DNA of 64,000 bases. Source: JAAXHF01 sp965242605 (GTDB lineage: Bacteria > Desulfobacterota > Binatia > Bin18). Within the stretch, counting starts at the first letter, position 1; every line of letters starts with the position of its first letter. Made by a program: the position numbers and the translations under genes. The stretch covers positions 124,001-188,000 of the forward strand of contig CBDESS010000004.1 in assembly GCA_965242605.1 (NCBI GenBank), in the 5' to 3' direction. The notes beneath the pieces are model-generated. The model was not told the origin of the DNA, did not search any database, and saw nothing but the letters and a program-made list of their open reading frames with translations. Shown here piece by piece: positions 37,061-44,215 of this stretch.

Positions 37061-38980
37061 ATGTTGGACTTCATACGACGCCGGACTCGCTCAATCGGGG
37101 TTAAAATCCTGTTTGGAATCATTGCCCTCGTCTTCATTTTCTGGGGAGTCGGGGGCCAGAATGAGGACCAGGCGATTGATGCGGTCGCCACGGTTGATGA
37201 TCATCCGATATCGGCCCGAGACTTTCAGCGTGCCTACGAAAATGTCCAGGCGACGTATCGCAGCATCTACAAGGAGGACTGGAACTCGGAATTGGTCCAG
37301 ACCCTGAACCTCAAAGACCAGACCCTCCAGCAGTTGATCGACGTGCGGCTCATGGCGGCTGAGGCACGTCGGCTCGGGATGACGGTCAGCGACGACGAGG
37401 TCCGCGCCTCCATTGCCGAGTTTTCCGCCTTCCAGGCCTACGGCTCGTTTAGCCCTGAGCGCTATCGACAGGTGTTGCGCAGGTTTCGGATGACGCCCCG
37501 CGAGTTTGAAGACGACCAACGCACCCAACTGCTGACCGAAAAGTTCCGGGCCTTCATCAGCACGAGCACGGTCCAGGTCTCGGAGGATGAGCTGCGCGAG
37601 CTCTTCGCCTTGCGTCAGGACAAGGTCAATCTGCGGTTCATCAAAATAGCCTCGGCAGCGCTGTTTGACGAGGTATCGGTCGAAACCGACAAACTCCAAG
37701 ATTTCTACAACACTCATAGAGAGTCTTTTCGACAGCCAGAACGGGTCCGCTTTTCATATCTCGCCTACCCGGACAAGCACTTTCGTGCAGACCTCACGAT
37801 TTCGGCCCAAGACATCAAAGCCGTATATCAGCGGGACAAGGACGGCCGCTTTGTGACACCGGAACGGGTCAGGGCGCGACATATCTTATTGCGGCTTGAT
37901 CAACGCGCGAGCGAAGAAGAGAAGACCGTGGTTCGGATGGCGGCCATCGCGCTGATCGAGCAGGTCCGCGACGGTGTCGACTTCGCCGCCCTCGCCCGGG
38001 AGCACTCCGACGATACACAGACCGGTGCCAAAGGGGGCGATTTGGGCTACTTGAGCCGTGGCGCGATGGTCAAGCCGTTCGAGGACGCGGCGTTCAGCCT
38101 CGCTGTTGGTGAGGTCAGCGAGCCGGTCGAAACCGAGTTTGGCTTCCACATTATTCAGCTCGAGGATAAACAGTCTGCCCAGCCGCGCCCGCTCGACGAG
38201 GTGCGCGACGATATCCAACAGGAACTGACCGTCCAGCAGAGCCAGGAACGCGCCCGGCAGGCCGCCCGGGAAGACCGGCAACGGCTTGAGGCCAACGCCT
38301 CGCTGGCCGACATTGCCGAGGCGCGCGGTCTGCAACTCGTCGAAAGTCCGTGGATTGGCCGGAACGAAACGCTGCCCGACCTCGGCTATCAACCGCAGCT
38401 CCTGGTGGCTGCCTTCAGCACCGAGCTCAACCAAGTCAGCGAGCCGGTCGAGGCCGGCGAGACAAGCTATCTCGTCCTGCCACACGAGAGGCGGCCGTCA
38501 CGCCTGCCAGAGTTTACCGAGGTGCAGGACGAGGTCGAAAGCCGCTACAAGGCCGAACAGGCCGAGGCTCTGGCCAGGCAAAAGGCAGAGAACTGGCTGG
38601 TCCGCGTCAAGCAGGACAAGTCCCTGGACCCGCTGGCCGAGGATGAGAGGCTGGAGCTGGAAGAGACGGGAGAGTTTACGCGCCAGGGCAGTTATATTCC
38701 AAAGGTCGGCAGCCTGCCGGCCCTGAAAAAAGCGGCCTTTCGGCTGACCGACGAAAATCCAATTGCCTCCGCCGTCTATGTCTGGGGCGGCAGCGCGTTT
38801 GTGGTAGAGCTCATCGAATACATCCCGGCCAGCCTGGCAGCGTTCAAGCGAGAAAAAGACACTCTGCGCCAAGAACTCACCGACCGCAAACAGGCTGAAG
38901 CGGGTCAGGCCTTTCTACGACACTTGAAAAAGCAGGCAACCATCGAAATGAACCAAGCGGCCTTACTGCGCATTTCCTGA
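37061..38980 (+). CDS. PpiD-like membrane-anchored peptidyl-prolyl isomerase
   Basis: A 639-residue periplasmic folding factor. One N-terminal membrane helix (VKILFGIIALVFIFWGVGG) sits right after a basic MLDFIRRRTRS start, as in PpiD. A SurA-like chaperone N-domain follows (QTLQQLIDVRLMAAEARRLG). The parvulin domain spans ~270-370: VRARHILLRLDQRA, ALAREHSDDTQTGAKGGDLG, MVKPFEDAAFSLAVGEVSEP and FGFHIIQLED. A second, degenerate parvulin-like domain and a charged C-terminus follow. Assists outer-membrane protein folding. Confidence 0.9.
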   Translation: MLDFIRRRTRSIGVKILFGIIALVFIFWGVGGQNEDQAIDAVATVDDHPISARDFQRAYENVQATYRSIYKEDWNSELVQTLNLKDQTLQQLIDVRLMAAEARRLGMTVSDDEVRASIAEFSAFQAYGSFSPERYRQVLRRFRMTPREFEDDQRTQLLTEKFRAFISTSTVQVSEDELRELFALRQDKVNLRFIKIASAALFDEVSVETDKLQDFYNTHRESFRQPERVRFSYLAYPDKHFRADLTISAQDIKAVYQRDKDGRFVTPERVRARHILLRLDQRASEEEKTVVRMAAIALIEQVRDGVDFAALAREHSDDTQTGAKGGDLGYLSRGAMVKPFEDAAFSLAVGEVSEPVETEFGFHIIQLEDKQSAQPRPLDEVRDDIQQELTVQQSQERARQAAREDRQRLEANASLADIAEARGLQLVESPWIGRNETLPDLGYQPQLLVAAFSTELNQVSEPVEAGETSYLVLPHERRPSRLPEFTEVQDEVESRYKAEQAEALARQKAENWLVRVKQDKSLDPLAEDERLELEETGEFTRQGSYIPKVGSLPALKKAAFRLTDENPIASAVYVWGGSAFVVELIEYIPASLAAFKREKDTLRQELTDRKQAEAGQAFLRHLKKQATIEMNQAALLRIS

Positions 38981-39032
38981 CAGCGGAACTCAGAGTGATT
39001 GTCGTCTTCGTATCCCACACAGGAGGTCTTGC

Positions 39033-39443
39033 ATGCCGATGTTACAACCCGGCGATAGCGTCCCAGCCTTCAGCGTCCTGACCCACCGCGGCCAGGAACT
39101 CAGCCTGGCAAGTCTGCGTGGCAAAAAGGTGTTGTTGTGGTTCTACCCCAAAGCCGACACGCCCGGCTGAACCACCGAGGGTCATGGGTTCCGCGACCAG
39201 CACGCCGCGTTTCAAGACCAGAACGTCGAAGTCCTAGGAGTGAGCTTTGACAGCGTGGCCGACAACGCGGCCTTTGCCCAAAAGTTTGACTTCCCCTTCT
39301 CGCTGTTGTGCGATACCGCCCGCAGCCTCGGCTTGGCCTACGGAGCGTGTAACGACGCAGCGTCCGCTTACGCTAAACGGATCAACTATCTGATTGACGA
39401 AGCGGGAAAAATTGAGCGCGTCTACGCCAGCGTCAGCACCTGA
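39033..39443 (+). CDS. Bcp-type peroxiredoxin, probable selenoprotein (in-frame TGA)
   Basis: From ATG 39033 (AGGAGGTCTTGC upstream) the frame encodes a thioredoxin-fold peroxiredoxin: VLTHRGQELSLASLRGKKV, LLWFYPKADTPG, then TGA at 39168-39170 (codon 46), then TTEGHGFRDQHAAF and VEVLGVSFDS. The TGA stands exactly at the peroxidatic Cys of TPGCT. Selenocysteine at this site is known in bacterial Prx families. The usual resolving Cys is replaced by His. A second TGA at 39441 precedes SHPTEVLADL, a conserved Bcp tail, so the protein may run to 39527 or be truncated. I saw no strong SECIS hairpin. Confidence 0.7.
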
Positions 39444-39483
39444 TCGCACCCGACCGAAGTGTTGGCCGACCTAGTGTCGGAAT

Positions 39484-39648
39484 ATGATCAAGCCTTTTCG
39501 CCCTCTCCATCAAAAAATATCTCCTGAAGCCCGGGAAATGGCGAAGCAAAGAGCGCAAGCCATGCTGAGAGATATAGCGCTTCAGGAACTAGGCCAAGTA
39601 GGGCTGCTCTCTCGGGAGCAGCCCGCTGTGCGACGGCGGGTCAAGTAA
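39484..39648 (+). CDS. Short XRE/HigA-antitoxin-like ORF, probably a remnant
   Basis: A 54-residue ORF (MIKPFRPLHQKISPEAREMA...) resembling the N-terminus of XRE-type antitoxins (L..KMSPE....A...A..ML..M.LAELR). The helix-turn-helix that should follow is missing. Further on, another frame reads LGLDTDYVIGVPRQFVRL, reminiscent of the tail of such proteins. It overlaps the possible readthrough tail of the peroxiredoxin. Likely a decayed antitoxin gene. Confidence 0.35.
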   Translation: MIKPFRPLHQKISPEAREMAKQRAQAMLRDIALQELGQVGLLSREQPAVRRRVK

Positions 39649-39789
39649 GCTAATAAGGTCTCGGAACTCGGACTGGACACCGATTATGTAATTGGCGTCC
39701 CACGGCAGTTCGTTAGGCTGTGAGCTACCAACTGGGAGGTTGCCGCAAATAGCATGAAGACGGCCCTAGCGAGGATGCGTAGGTCAGTG

Positions 39790-40317
39790 TCAGGCATTTT
39801 CTTTCCCATTTTTTTGCATCTGCTCCTTTTGCGAAAAAGTGATATTTACATTCTTTGACAGCATCTCTCTTTCGTTCAGGCGTCCTACGATCCCTGAAAA
39901 AAGCGCCTTTTTTGACGGCTTCGTCGAGAATGTCACCCCAAGCTCATGGGCCATAAATTTGAGGTCCGGTACGGTCATTGAACCAAGCCTTTTCTTTGCC
40001 TCTTGAGGCCCTTCTTTGCGAAACACTACCGAAAGCTCGTCAAAAAGTGACAGTGCTTCCTCCCGAGTCATAGTGGGCAACTCATTGGCAGGACTTGTAG
40101 TTTTCCCCGATCCGGGAGGTTTTTTTGATCCTTTTTTCTTATCCAGGATTCCAAATGATCGTTTAACGTGTCGCTCAATTCTCCCAACCGCTGTAGAAAC
40201 TTCCTTGAGGGTGGCCTTAATAGAAGCAACCTCCTCTGAGAGGTGCCGTAATTCTTCTTCTTTGCTTCGAAACAAGCCTATCTGACTCACCGCAAATATC
40301 CCACAATCTCGTTCCAT
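39790..40317 (-). CDS. Hypothetical coiled-coil protein in an AT-richer patch
   Basis: A 175-residue protein: an N-terminal coiled coil (RSKEEELRHLSEEVASIKAT, then LKEVSTAVGRIERHVKR), a Lys/Ser/Pro-rich linker (KKKGSKKPPGSGKTTS) and a helical C-terminal part (MTREEALSLFDELSVVFRKE, VPDLKFMAHELGVTFSTKP). It follows a ParA-type ATPase remnant on the same strand, so it might once have been the partner of a partition or positioning ATPase. Base composition is lower in GC than its surroundings. Not recognised. Confidence 0.5.
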   Translation of the reverse strand: MERDCGIFAVSQIGLFRSKEEELRHLSEEVASIKATLKEVSTAVGRIERHVKRSFGILDKKKGSKKPPGSGKTTSPANELPTMTREEALSLFDELSVVFRKEGPQEAKKRLGSMTVPDLKFMAHELGVTFSTKPSKKALFSGIVGRLNEREMLSKNVNITFSQKEQMQKNGKENA

Positions 40318-40419
40318 AGTCTCTTGAATGGGCCAACAAGCTCTCTAGGCAGGCCTCCGGAAGTGATGGCTCTCTTAACCCCCACTCTCTCGGGAACCTA
40401 CGAATCGAGAAACTTTGCC

Positions 40420-40600
40420 TCAATATTTTGAGCTTGGGCGGCCTCGCGGCAGACTCTTTTGAGCGTCAAGGTCAAAGAGTAGGACCTTCTTGTCAGAGAA
40501 AGAGGACACCACATCTCCCAGACACCATGTGAATGTTGTCTTGCCAACTCCACCCTTAAAGTTGTGTTGTTGCGATTGTCTTTGGACTTTTTCCGCTCAT
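40420..40600 (-). pseudogene. ParA/MinD-family ATPase N-terminal remnant
   Basis: From ATG 40600: MSGKSPKTIAT, then one base out of phase HNFKGGVGKTTFTWCLGDVV (deviant Walker A KGGVGKTT) and KKVLLFDLDAQKSL (Walker A' region), ending at TGA 40420-40422. This is only the first ~60 residues of a ~250-residue ATPase, with a frameshift near 40575. The coiled-coil ORF downstream could be its former partner. Plasmid, phage or island origin is likely. Confidence 0.6.
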
Positions 40601-40722
40601 GCCCCTGTCCTTTCTGTGCTCATGCGCCTAACTCAGGTTACCGGAGTGCTGTCCCTCTCAAGAGCCAAGCGGATGATTCGAGAGATGTCAAGTCTCACGA
40701 TTTTGATTGGCTCTCCCCGCCT

Positions 40723-41886
40723 CTATCCCTCCCGTGCCAAGTGCAGGGTCGCCTCATACACCACACTGAGCGGCACATCGTACTTCTGCGCGCAGCGTTT
40801 GCAGTCTTCATACTCAGGAGCGATATGGACACGGCCATCCGGTCGGTGGGCCAGCTTGAGGCCCACCCGCCCATAGGGGGTCTGAACGTCTCGGTGTTCG
40901 CGCCGCAGCGCCAGCCGCTCAACCGGATAGACGCGAAGGCCCAGGGTTGAGGTCTCGGCAAACAGCAGCCCACTCAGGCGTTCCCGGTCGGCGACCTCAC
41001 ACAACACCCACAGCAGAATCCCGGGCCGGTTCTTCTTCATATGGATGGGGCATAAAAAGACATCACGCGCGCCCGCGGCCAGCGTCCGCTCCATGATATG
41101 CTCGTAGAACTCGGGGTTGAGATCGTCAATGTTAGTTTCCAAGACCAGCAGATGATCGGTCCGGAGCGGCTGATGGGTGTGGCCAAGGACCACCCGCAGG
41201 ACATTCGGACGATCGGCCAGCGTCCGCTCCCCCGCCCCATACCCGACCGCCTCAATCTGTACCGCGGGAGCCGCTCCGGGCTGGGCGACCGCGGCAAGAA
41301 TTGCCGCGCCGGTCGGTGTCACCAGCTCGCTCTGGCCGTCGGTCAGACCCACAGGGAAGCCCTTGAGGAGTTCAAGCGTGGCAGGTCCGGGAACGGGCAG
41401 GATGCCGTGACGCGAGGCCACCAGCCCGCCGCCTAGCGGCAGAGGCGAGACATACACCCGCTCAATGCCCAGCGTGTGCAGACCGAACGCGGTTCCGACA
41501 ATATCGACAATCGAGTCAACCGCCCCGACCTCATGAAAGTGGACCTCTTCGGGCGGGACGCCGTGGATACGGCCCTCGGCTTGGGCCAGGAGGATAAAAA
41601 TCCGAAGCGCCATCTCTTTCACTTGGGGGACGAGGGTGCTTGCCTGAAGCATATCGGCAATAGCGCGAAAGCTGCGCTCGCCCTGAGGCTGCTGGACCTC
41701 AACCACGAATTTCGTAGCCTGAATACCGCTGAGCTGGCGCACCGTCTGACGCAGGCGATAGCCCCTCATATCAAGGCCATCCAGCTCCTGCCGCACGGCC
41801 TCAAGCGATACGCCCAGATGCAGCAGGGCCCCGACCGTCATATCGCCACTGAGCCCGGCAAAGGCGTCGAAATAGGCAACTTTCAT
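40723..41886 (-). CDS. larC: Nickel-pincer cofactor biosynthesis protein LarC
   Basis: A 387-residue protein of the DUF111/LarC family, which inserts nickel into the lactate-racemase pincer cofactor in a CTP-dependent step. Signatures: KVAYFDAFAGLSGDMTVGAL, VHFHEVGAVDSIVDIVG, LPLGGGLVASRHGILPVPGP, LVTPTGAAILAAV, LETNIDDLNPEFYEH and HMKKNRPGILLWVLC. One uninterrupted chain; in some species LarC is split by a programmed frameshift. Start ATG 41886 overlaps the stop of the copper lipoprotein (ATGA). LarB and LarE are not in this window. Confidence 0.92.
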   Translation of the reverse strand: MKVAYFDAFAGLSGDMTVGALLHLGVSLEAVRQELDGLDMRGYRLRQTVRQLSGIQATKFVVEVQQPQGERSFRAIADMLQASTLVPQVKEMALRIFILLAQAEGRIHGVPPEEVHFHEVGAVDSIVDIVGTAFGLHTLGIERVYVSPLPLGGGLVASRHGILPVPGPATLELLKGFPVGLTDGQSELVTPTGAAILAAVAQPGAAPAVQIEAVGYGAGERTLADRPNVLRVVLGHTHQPLRTDHLLVLETNIDDLNPEFYEHIMERTLAAGARDVFLCPIHMKKNRPGILLWVLCEVADRERLSGLLFAETSTLGLRVYPVERLALRREHRDVQTPYGRVGLKLAHRPDGRVHIAPEYEDCKRCAQKYDVPLSVVYEATLHLAREG

Positions 41887-42266
41887 AGCGCGCACTCTTG
41901 ACCGGCACCGCGAGCATTGCCGGCCGTTTCAGACGGAACGCCTCGCACCGCCACCAGGTACAAGGTCTGGGGTGTCCGCTCCAGCGTGAAGCAGACGCGC
42001 TGGCCGGGCACACAGACATCGGCCAGGGCCGGGGCGCGCAACGCAAAACTGCTCGTTTTGGCCGGAAAGAGACCGGGGATCGCCTCATGCGTAATAACCA
42101 CCCGCTGGTCATGGCGCACGACCTGTTTCACCTCTCCATAACCGACAAACACATCGGGCGACGGGAGCGGCTCACAGGCCGAGACGCCGAGCGCGGCGAG
42201 CAGGAGACTCAAGCGCCACACCGTCAGGCTGCCCAGACCTGATACGGTCCAGCGCTCTGCGGGCAT
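41883..42266 (-). CDS. CusF/CopC-like copper-binding lipoprotein candidate
   Basis: A 127-residue protein with an N-terminal leader ending LLLAALGVSAC, a lipobox (Cys ~31). The mature domain follows the CusF pattern: GEVKQVVRHDQRVVITHEAI, PGLFPAKTSSFALR, VCVPGQRVCFTLER. In CusF the motif is I-x-H-x-x-I-P-x-M-x-x-M-T-M-x-F. Here the Met ligands are largely lost while His and the fold are kept, so metal affinity is uncertain. Its place below pmoB, a multicopper oxidase and a cupredoxin supports a copper role. Translationally coupled to larC. Confidence 0.6.
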   Translation of the reverse strand: MPAERWTVSGLGSLTVWRLSLLLAALGVSACEPLPSPDVFVGYGEVKQVVRHDQRVVITHEAIPGLFPAKTSSFALRAPALADVCVPGQRVCFTLERTPQTLYLVAVRGVPSETAGNARGAGQECAL

Positions 42267-42284
42267 GGGACAGACTCCCCCATC

Positions 42285-42599
42285 TTACTGCATGGCCGAG
42301 AACTCGGTCGGAGAGAGTATTGTATTGGTCTGGCTCAGAATGACGTCTCGCAGCCGTTTGCCGACCTCGGCGCGAGGCGGGTCGCGTGCCCACTTGGCCC
42401 ATTTCTCCTGGCGTTCGTTCAGGTTCTGATAGGCCCACAGGTGGCAGACCTCGGTGAGCTGGCCAACCTCGGTGGTCCAGAATCCGACCGGCTTGAGGCC
42501 GTGCTCGGCTACGCCGGGCAGGATCAGTGTTTTCGCCACCTCCAGATATTCCGGCAGACCGCCAAACGCGAGCTGATACGTCCGCAGTTCATAGAGCAT
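42285..42599 (-). CDS. NIPSNAP-family protein
   Basis: A 104-residue ferredoxin-like alpha/beta-barrel protein: MLYELRTYQLAFGGLPEYLE, VAEHGLKPVGFWTTEVGQL, VCHLWAYQNLNERQEKWAKW. This is the NIPSNAP pattern of the dimeric alpha-beta-barrel group. ATG 42599 is chosen over GTG 42605 because AAGGAG lies 8 bp before it. Function not established in bacteria; often next to LLM oxidoreductases, as here. Confidence 0.85.
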   Translation of the reverse strand: MLYELRTYQLAFGGLPEYLEVAKTLILPGVAEHGLKPVGFWTTEVGQLTEVCHLWAYQNLNERQEKWAKWARDPPRAEVGKRLRDVILSQTNTILSPTEFSAMQ

Positions 42600-42614
42600 G
42601 GTCACGGCTCCTTG

Positions 42615-43490
42615 TCACCTCAGGCCCGGCTGGGCCAAGGCGTCCTTGGCCAAGGCGTCCAACTCGGCCAGCGCCGCGGCTTCACCGTTGTCACACTCTT
42701 GCAGCCAGATGGTGACATGGTCAACGCCCGCGTCCTGGAGTTCGGCCAGCTCCTGGCGGGTCCGAAACTTGCCGGGAAACCCAAAGGCCAGGACCTTGAT
42801 TGACTGCGGGTTACGGCCCGCCTCCTCGGCCATCTGATTCAGGCGTTGGCGGCCGGCCTTGATATCTTCAACCGGCGATAGGACCGGCATCCAGCCGTCG
42901 CCCCACTCCACCACACGCTTGAACACATACTGCGACGAGCCGCCCATGTAGACCGGTGGGTGGGGTTTCTGGACCGGCTTGGGAAAAGACCGCACGGCCG
43001 GAAAGTCATAGTATTTGCCGTGATACTCGGCCTCGTCTTGGGTCCACAGTTCCTTCATGGCCAGGACCCCGTCCCTGGTCTGGCCCCAGCGGTGATCAAA
43101 ATCCCCGCCCATGATCTCGGTTTCTTCTCTGAGCCAGCCGGCCCCAATCCCCAGAATAAGCCGTCCGCCCGACAGCCTATCTAGGGTCGCCACCTCTTTG
43201 GCCAGTAGCAGCGGGTTGCGCTCGGGAATGAGGCAGATGCCAGTCCCCAACTCGATTGTGCTGGTAACTGCCGAGGCCCGGGCCAGGGCCACAAACGGGT
43301 CCAGAATACGCCCGTACTCGTCAGGAATAATCCCGTCCTCAGCCCCCGGATACGGCGAGGTGGTCTGGATCGGAATAATCGGATGCTCTGGCACCCAGTA
43401 CGAGGCAAAGCCCAACTCCTCAGTCCGCTTGGCCACAACGGCTGGGTCGACAGAGCGGTCAATGGCAAACTCAAAAATTCCTATCTTCAT
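42615..43490 (-). CDS. LLM-class F420-dependent oxidoreductase
   Basis: A 291-residue luciferase-like protein from ATG 43490 with GAAGGAGGCAGGT upstream. Core: KIGIFEFAIDRSVDP, RTEELGFASYWVPEHP, IELGTGICLIPERNPLLLAK, LSGGRLILGIGAGWLREE and QKPHPPVYMGG. It matches the F420-dependent subgroup best (EHP and GWLREE). It lies in the minus-strand row below the cupredoxin and above NIPSNAP. Possible job: oxidising a product of the copper monooxygenase. This is inference. Confidence 0.85.
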   Translation of the reverse strand: MKIGIFEFAIDRSVDPAVVAKRTEELGFASYWVPEHPIIPIQTTSPYPGAEDGIIPDEYGRILDPFVALARASAVTSTIELGTGICLIPERNPLLLAKEVATLDRLSGGRLILGIGAGWLREETEIMGGDFDHRWGQTRDGVLAMKELWTQDEAEYHGKYYDFPAVRSFPKPVQKPHPPVYMGGSSQYVFKRVVEWGDGWMPVLSPVEDIKAGRQRLNQMAEEAGRNPQSIKVLAFGFPGKFRTRQELAELQDAGVDHVTIWLQECDNGEAAALAELDALAKDALAQPGLR

Positions 43491-43525
43491 ACCTGCCTCC
43501 TTCTGGGTATCTTCTCTAGTGCCTG

Positions 43526-44212
43526 TCATAGCAGACCCAGTCCTCTGCCGGCCAGGGCCAGACCAAGCAGCCCGCCAACAAGCGCCAAGCCTATTGCCGT
43601 CCACCCCCACTCCAGCGGATAGGGATCGGTGAGGCGGGGGCCGGTAATCCCCGGAATGCTCGGCAAATCGCCATCCCCGCCGCCGACCTTGAGTTGGGCC
43701 TTCATCCCTTTTTCCATATGGTGCGGCACATCACAGTGGACCAGATACGTCTTGCTTCCCGGCGGTACGATAAAGCTGGCGGTTTTCTGACCTTTTCCCG
43801 CCACCTCCAGGGTGAACATCCCCTGGTCATACAGATAGCGGGGCAGGCCGTGCAGCATCCACTGGTGGCGGACCTCGTCGGTATTGATCAGGCTGACGGT
43901 GAGCCGTGTACACGGCTCGACCGCCCACTCGCGCTGATCGTAGGCGAACATCGTGCCCACAGGTACAAACTCCGTACCGGCACGGACGGTGATGTGGTGT
44001 TCGCCGGCGATGCGTGGACAGCCCCGGGGCAACTCGTCGGTGTTCTCATTCATGACCATCCCGGAGGCGTCCAGCCGCATAGCGTGGTGTTCATGCATCT
44101 GGTGGCCGGTGTGGCCTTGAGGCGCGTGGGTGGACGGCGCGGCGTCCTGGCCCACACTCGGGGCGGGCAGCGTACACACAACAAACACGATGGCCAGGAA
44201 AAAGAGCGCCAC
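43526..44212 (-). CDS. Membrane-anchored cupredoxin
   Basis: A 228-residue protein with an N-terminal signal peptide (ALFFLAIVFVVCTLPAPSVG), a His-rich linker (HAPQGHTGHQMHEHHAM) that could hold copper, and a cupredoxin domain. The type-1 copper ligands are visible in VRHQWMLHG and VHCDVPHHMEKGM (Cys, His, Met). A C-terminal membrane helix (GWTAIGLALVGGLLGLALAG) follows. Probably a periplasmic electron carrier or copper-delivery protein. Stop is 3 bp from the end-to-start junction with the multicopper oxidase, so the two are co-translated. Confidence 0.82.
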   Translation of the reverse strand: MALFFLAIVFVVCTLPAPSVGQDAAPSTHAPQGHTGHQMHEHHAMRLDASGMVMNENTDELPRGCPRIAGEHHITVRAGTEFVPVGTMFAYDQREWAVEPCTRLTVSLINTDEVRHQWMLHGLPRYLYDQGMFTLEVAGKGQKTASFIVPPGSKTYLVHCDVPHHMEKGMKAQLKVGGGDGDLPSIPGITGPRLTDPYPLEWGWTAIGLALVGGLLGLALAGRGLGLL

Positions 44213-44215
44213 AGG

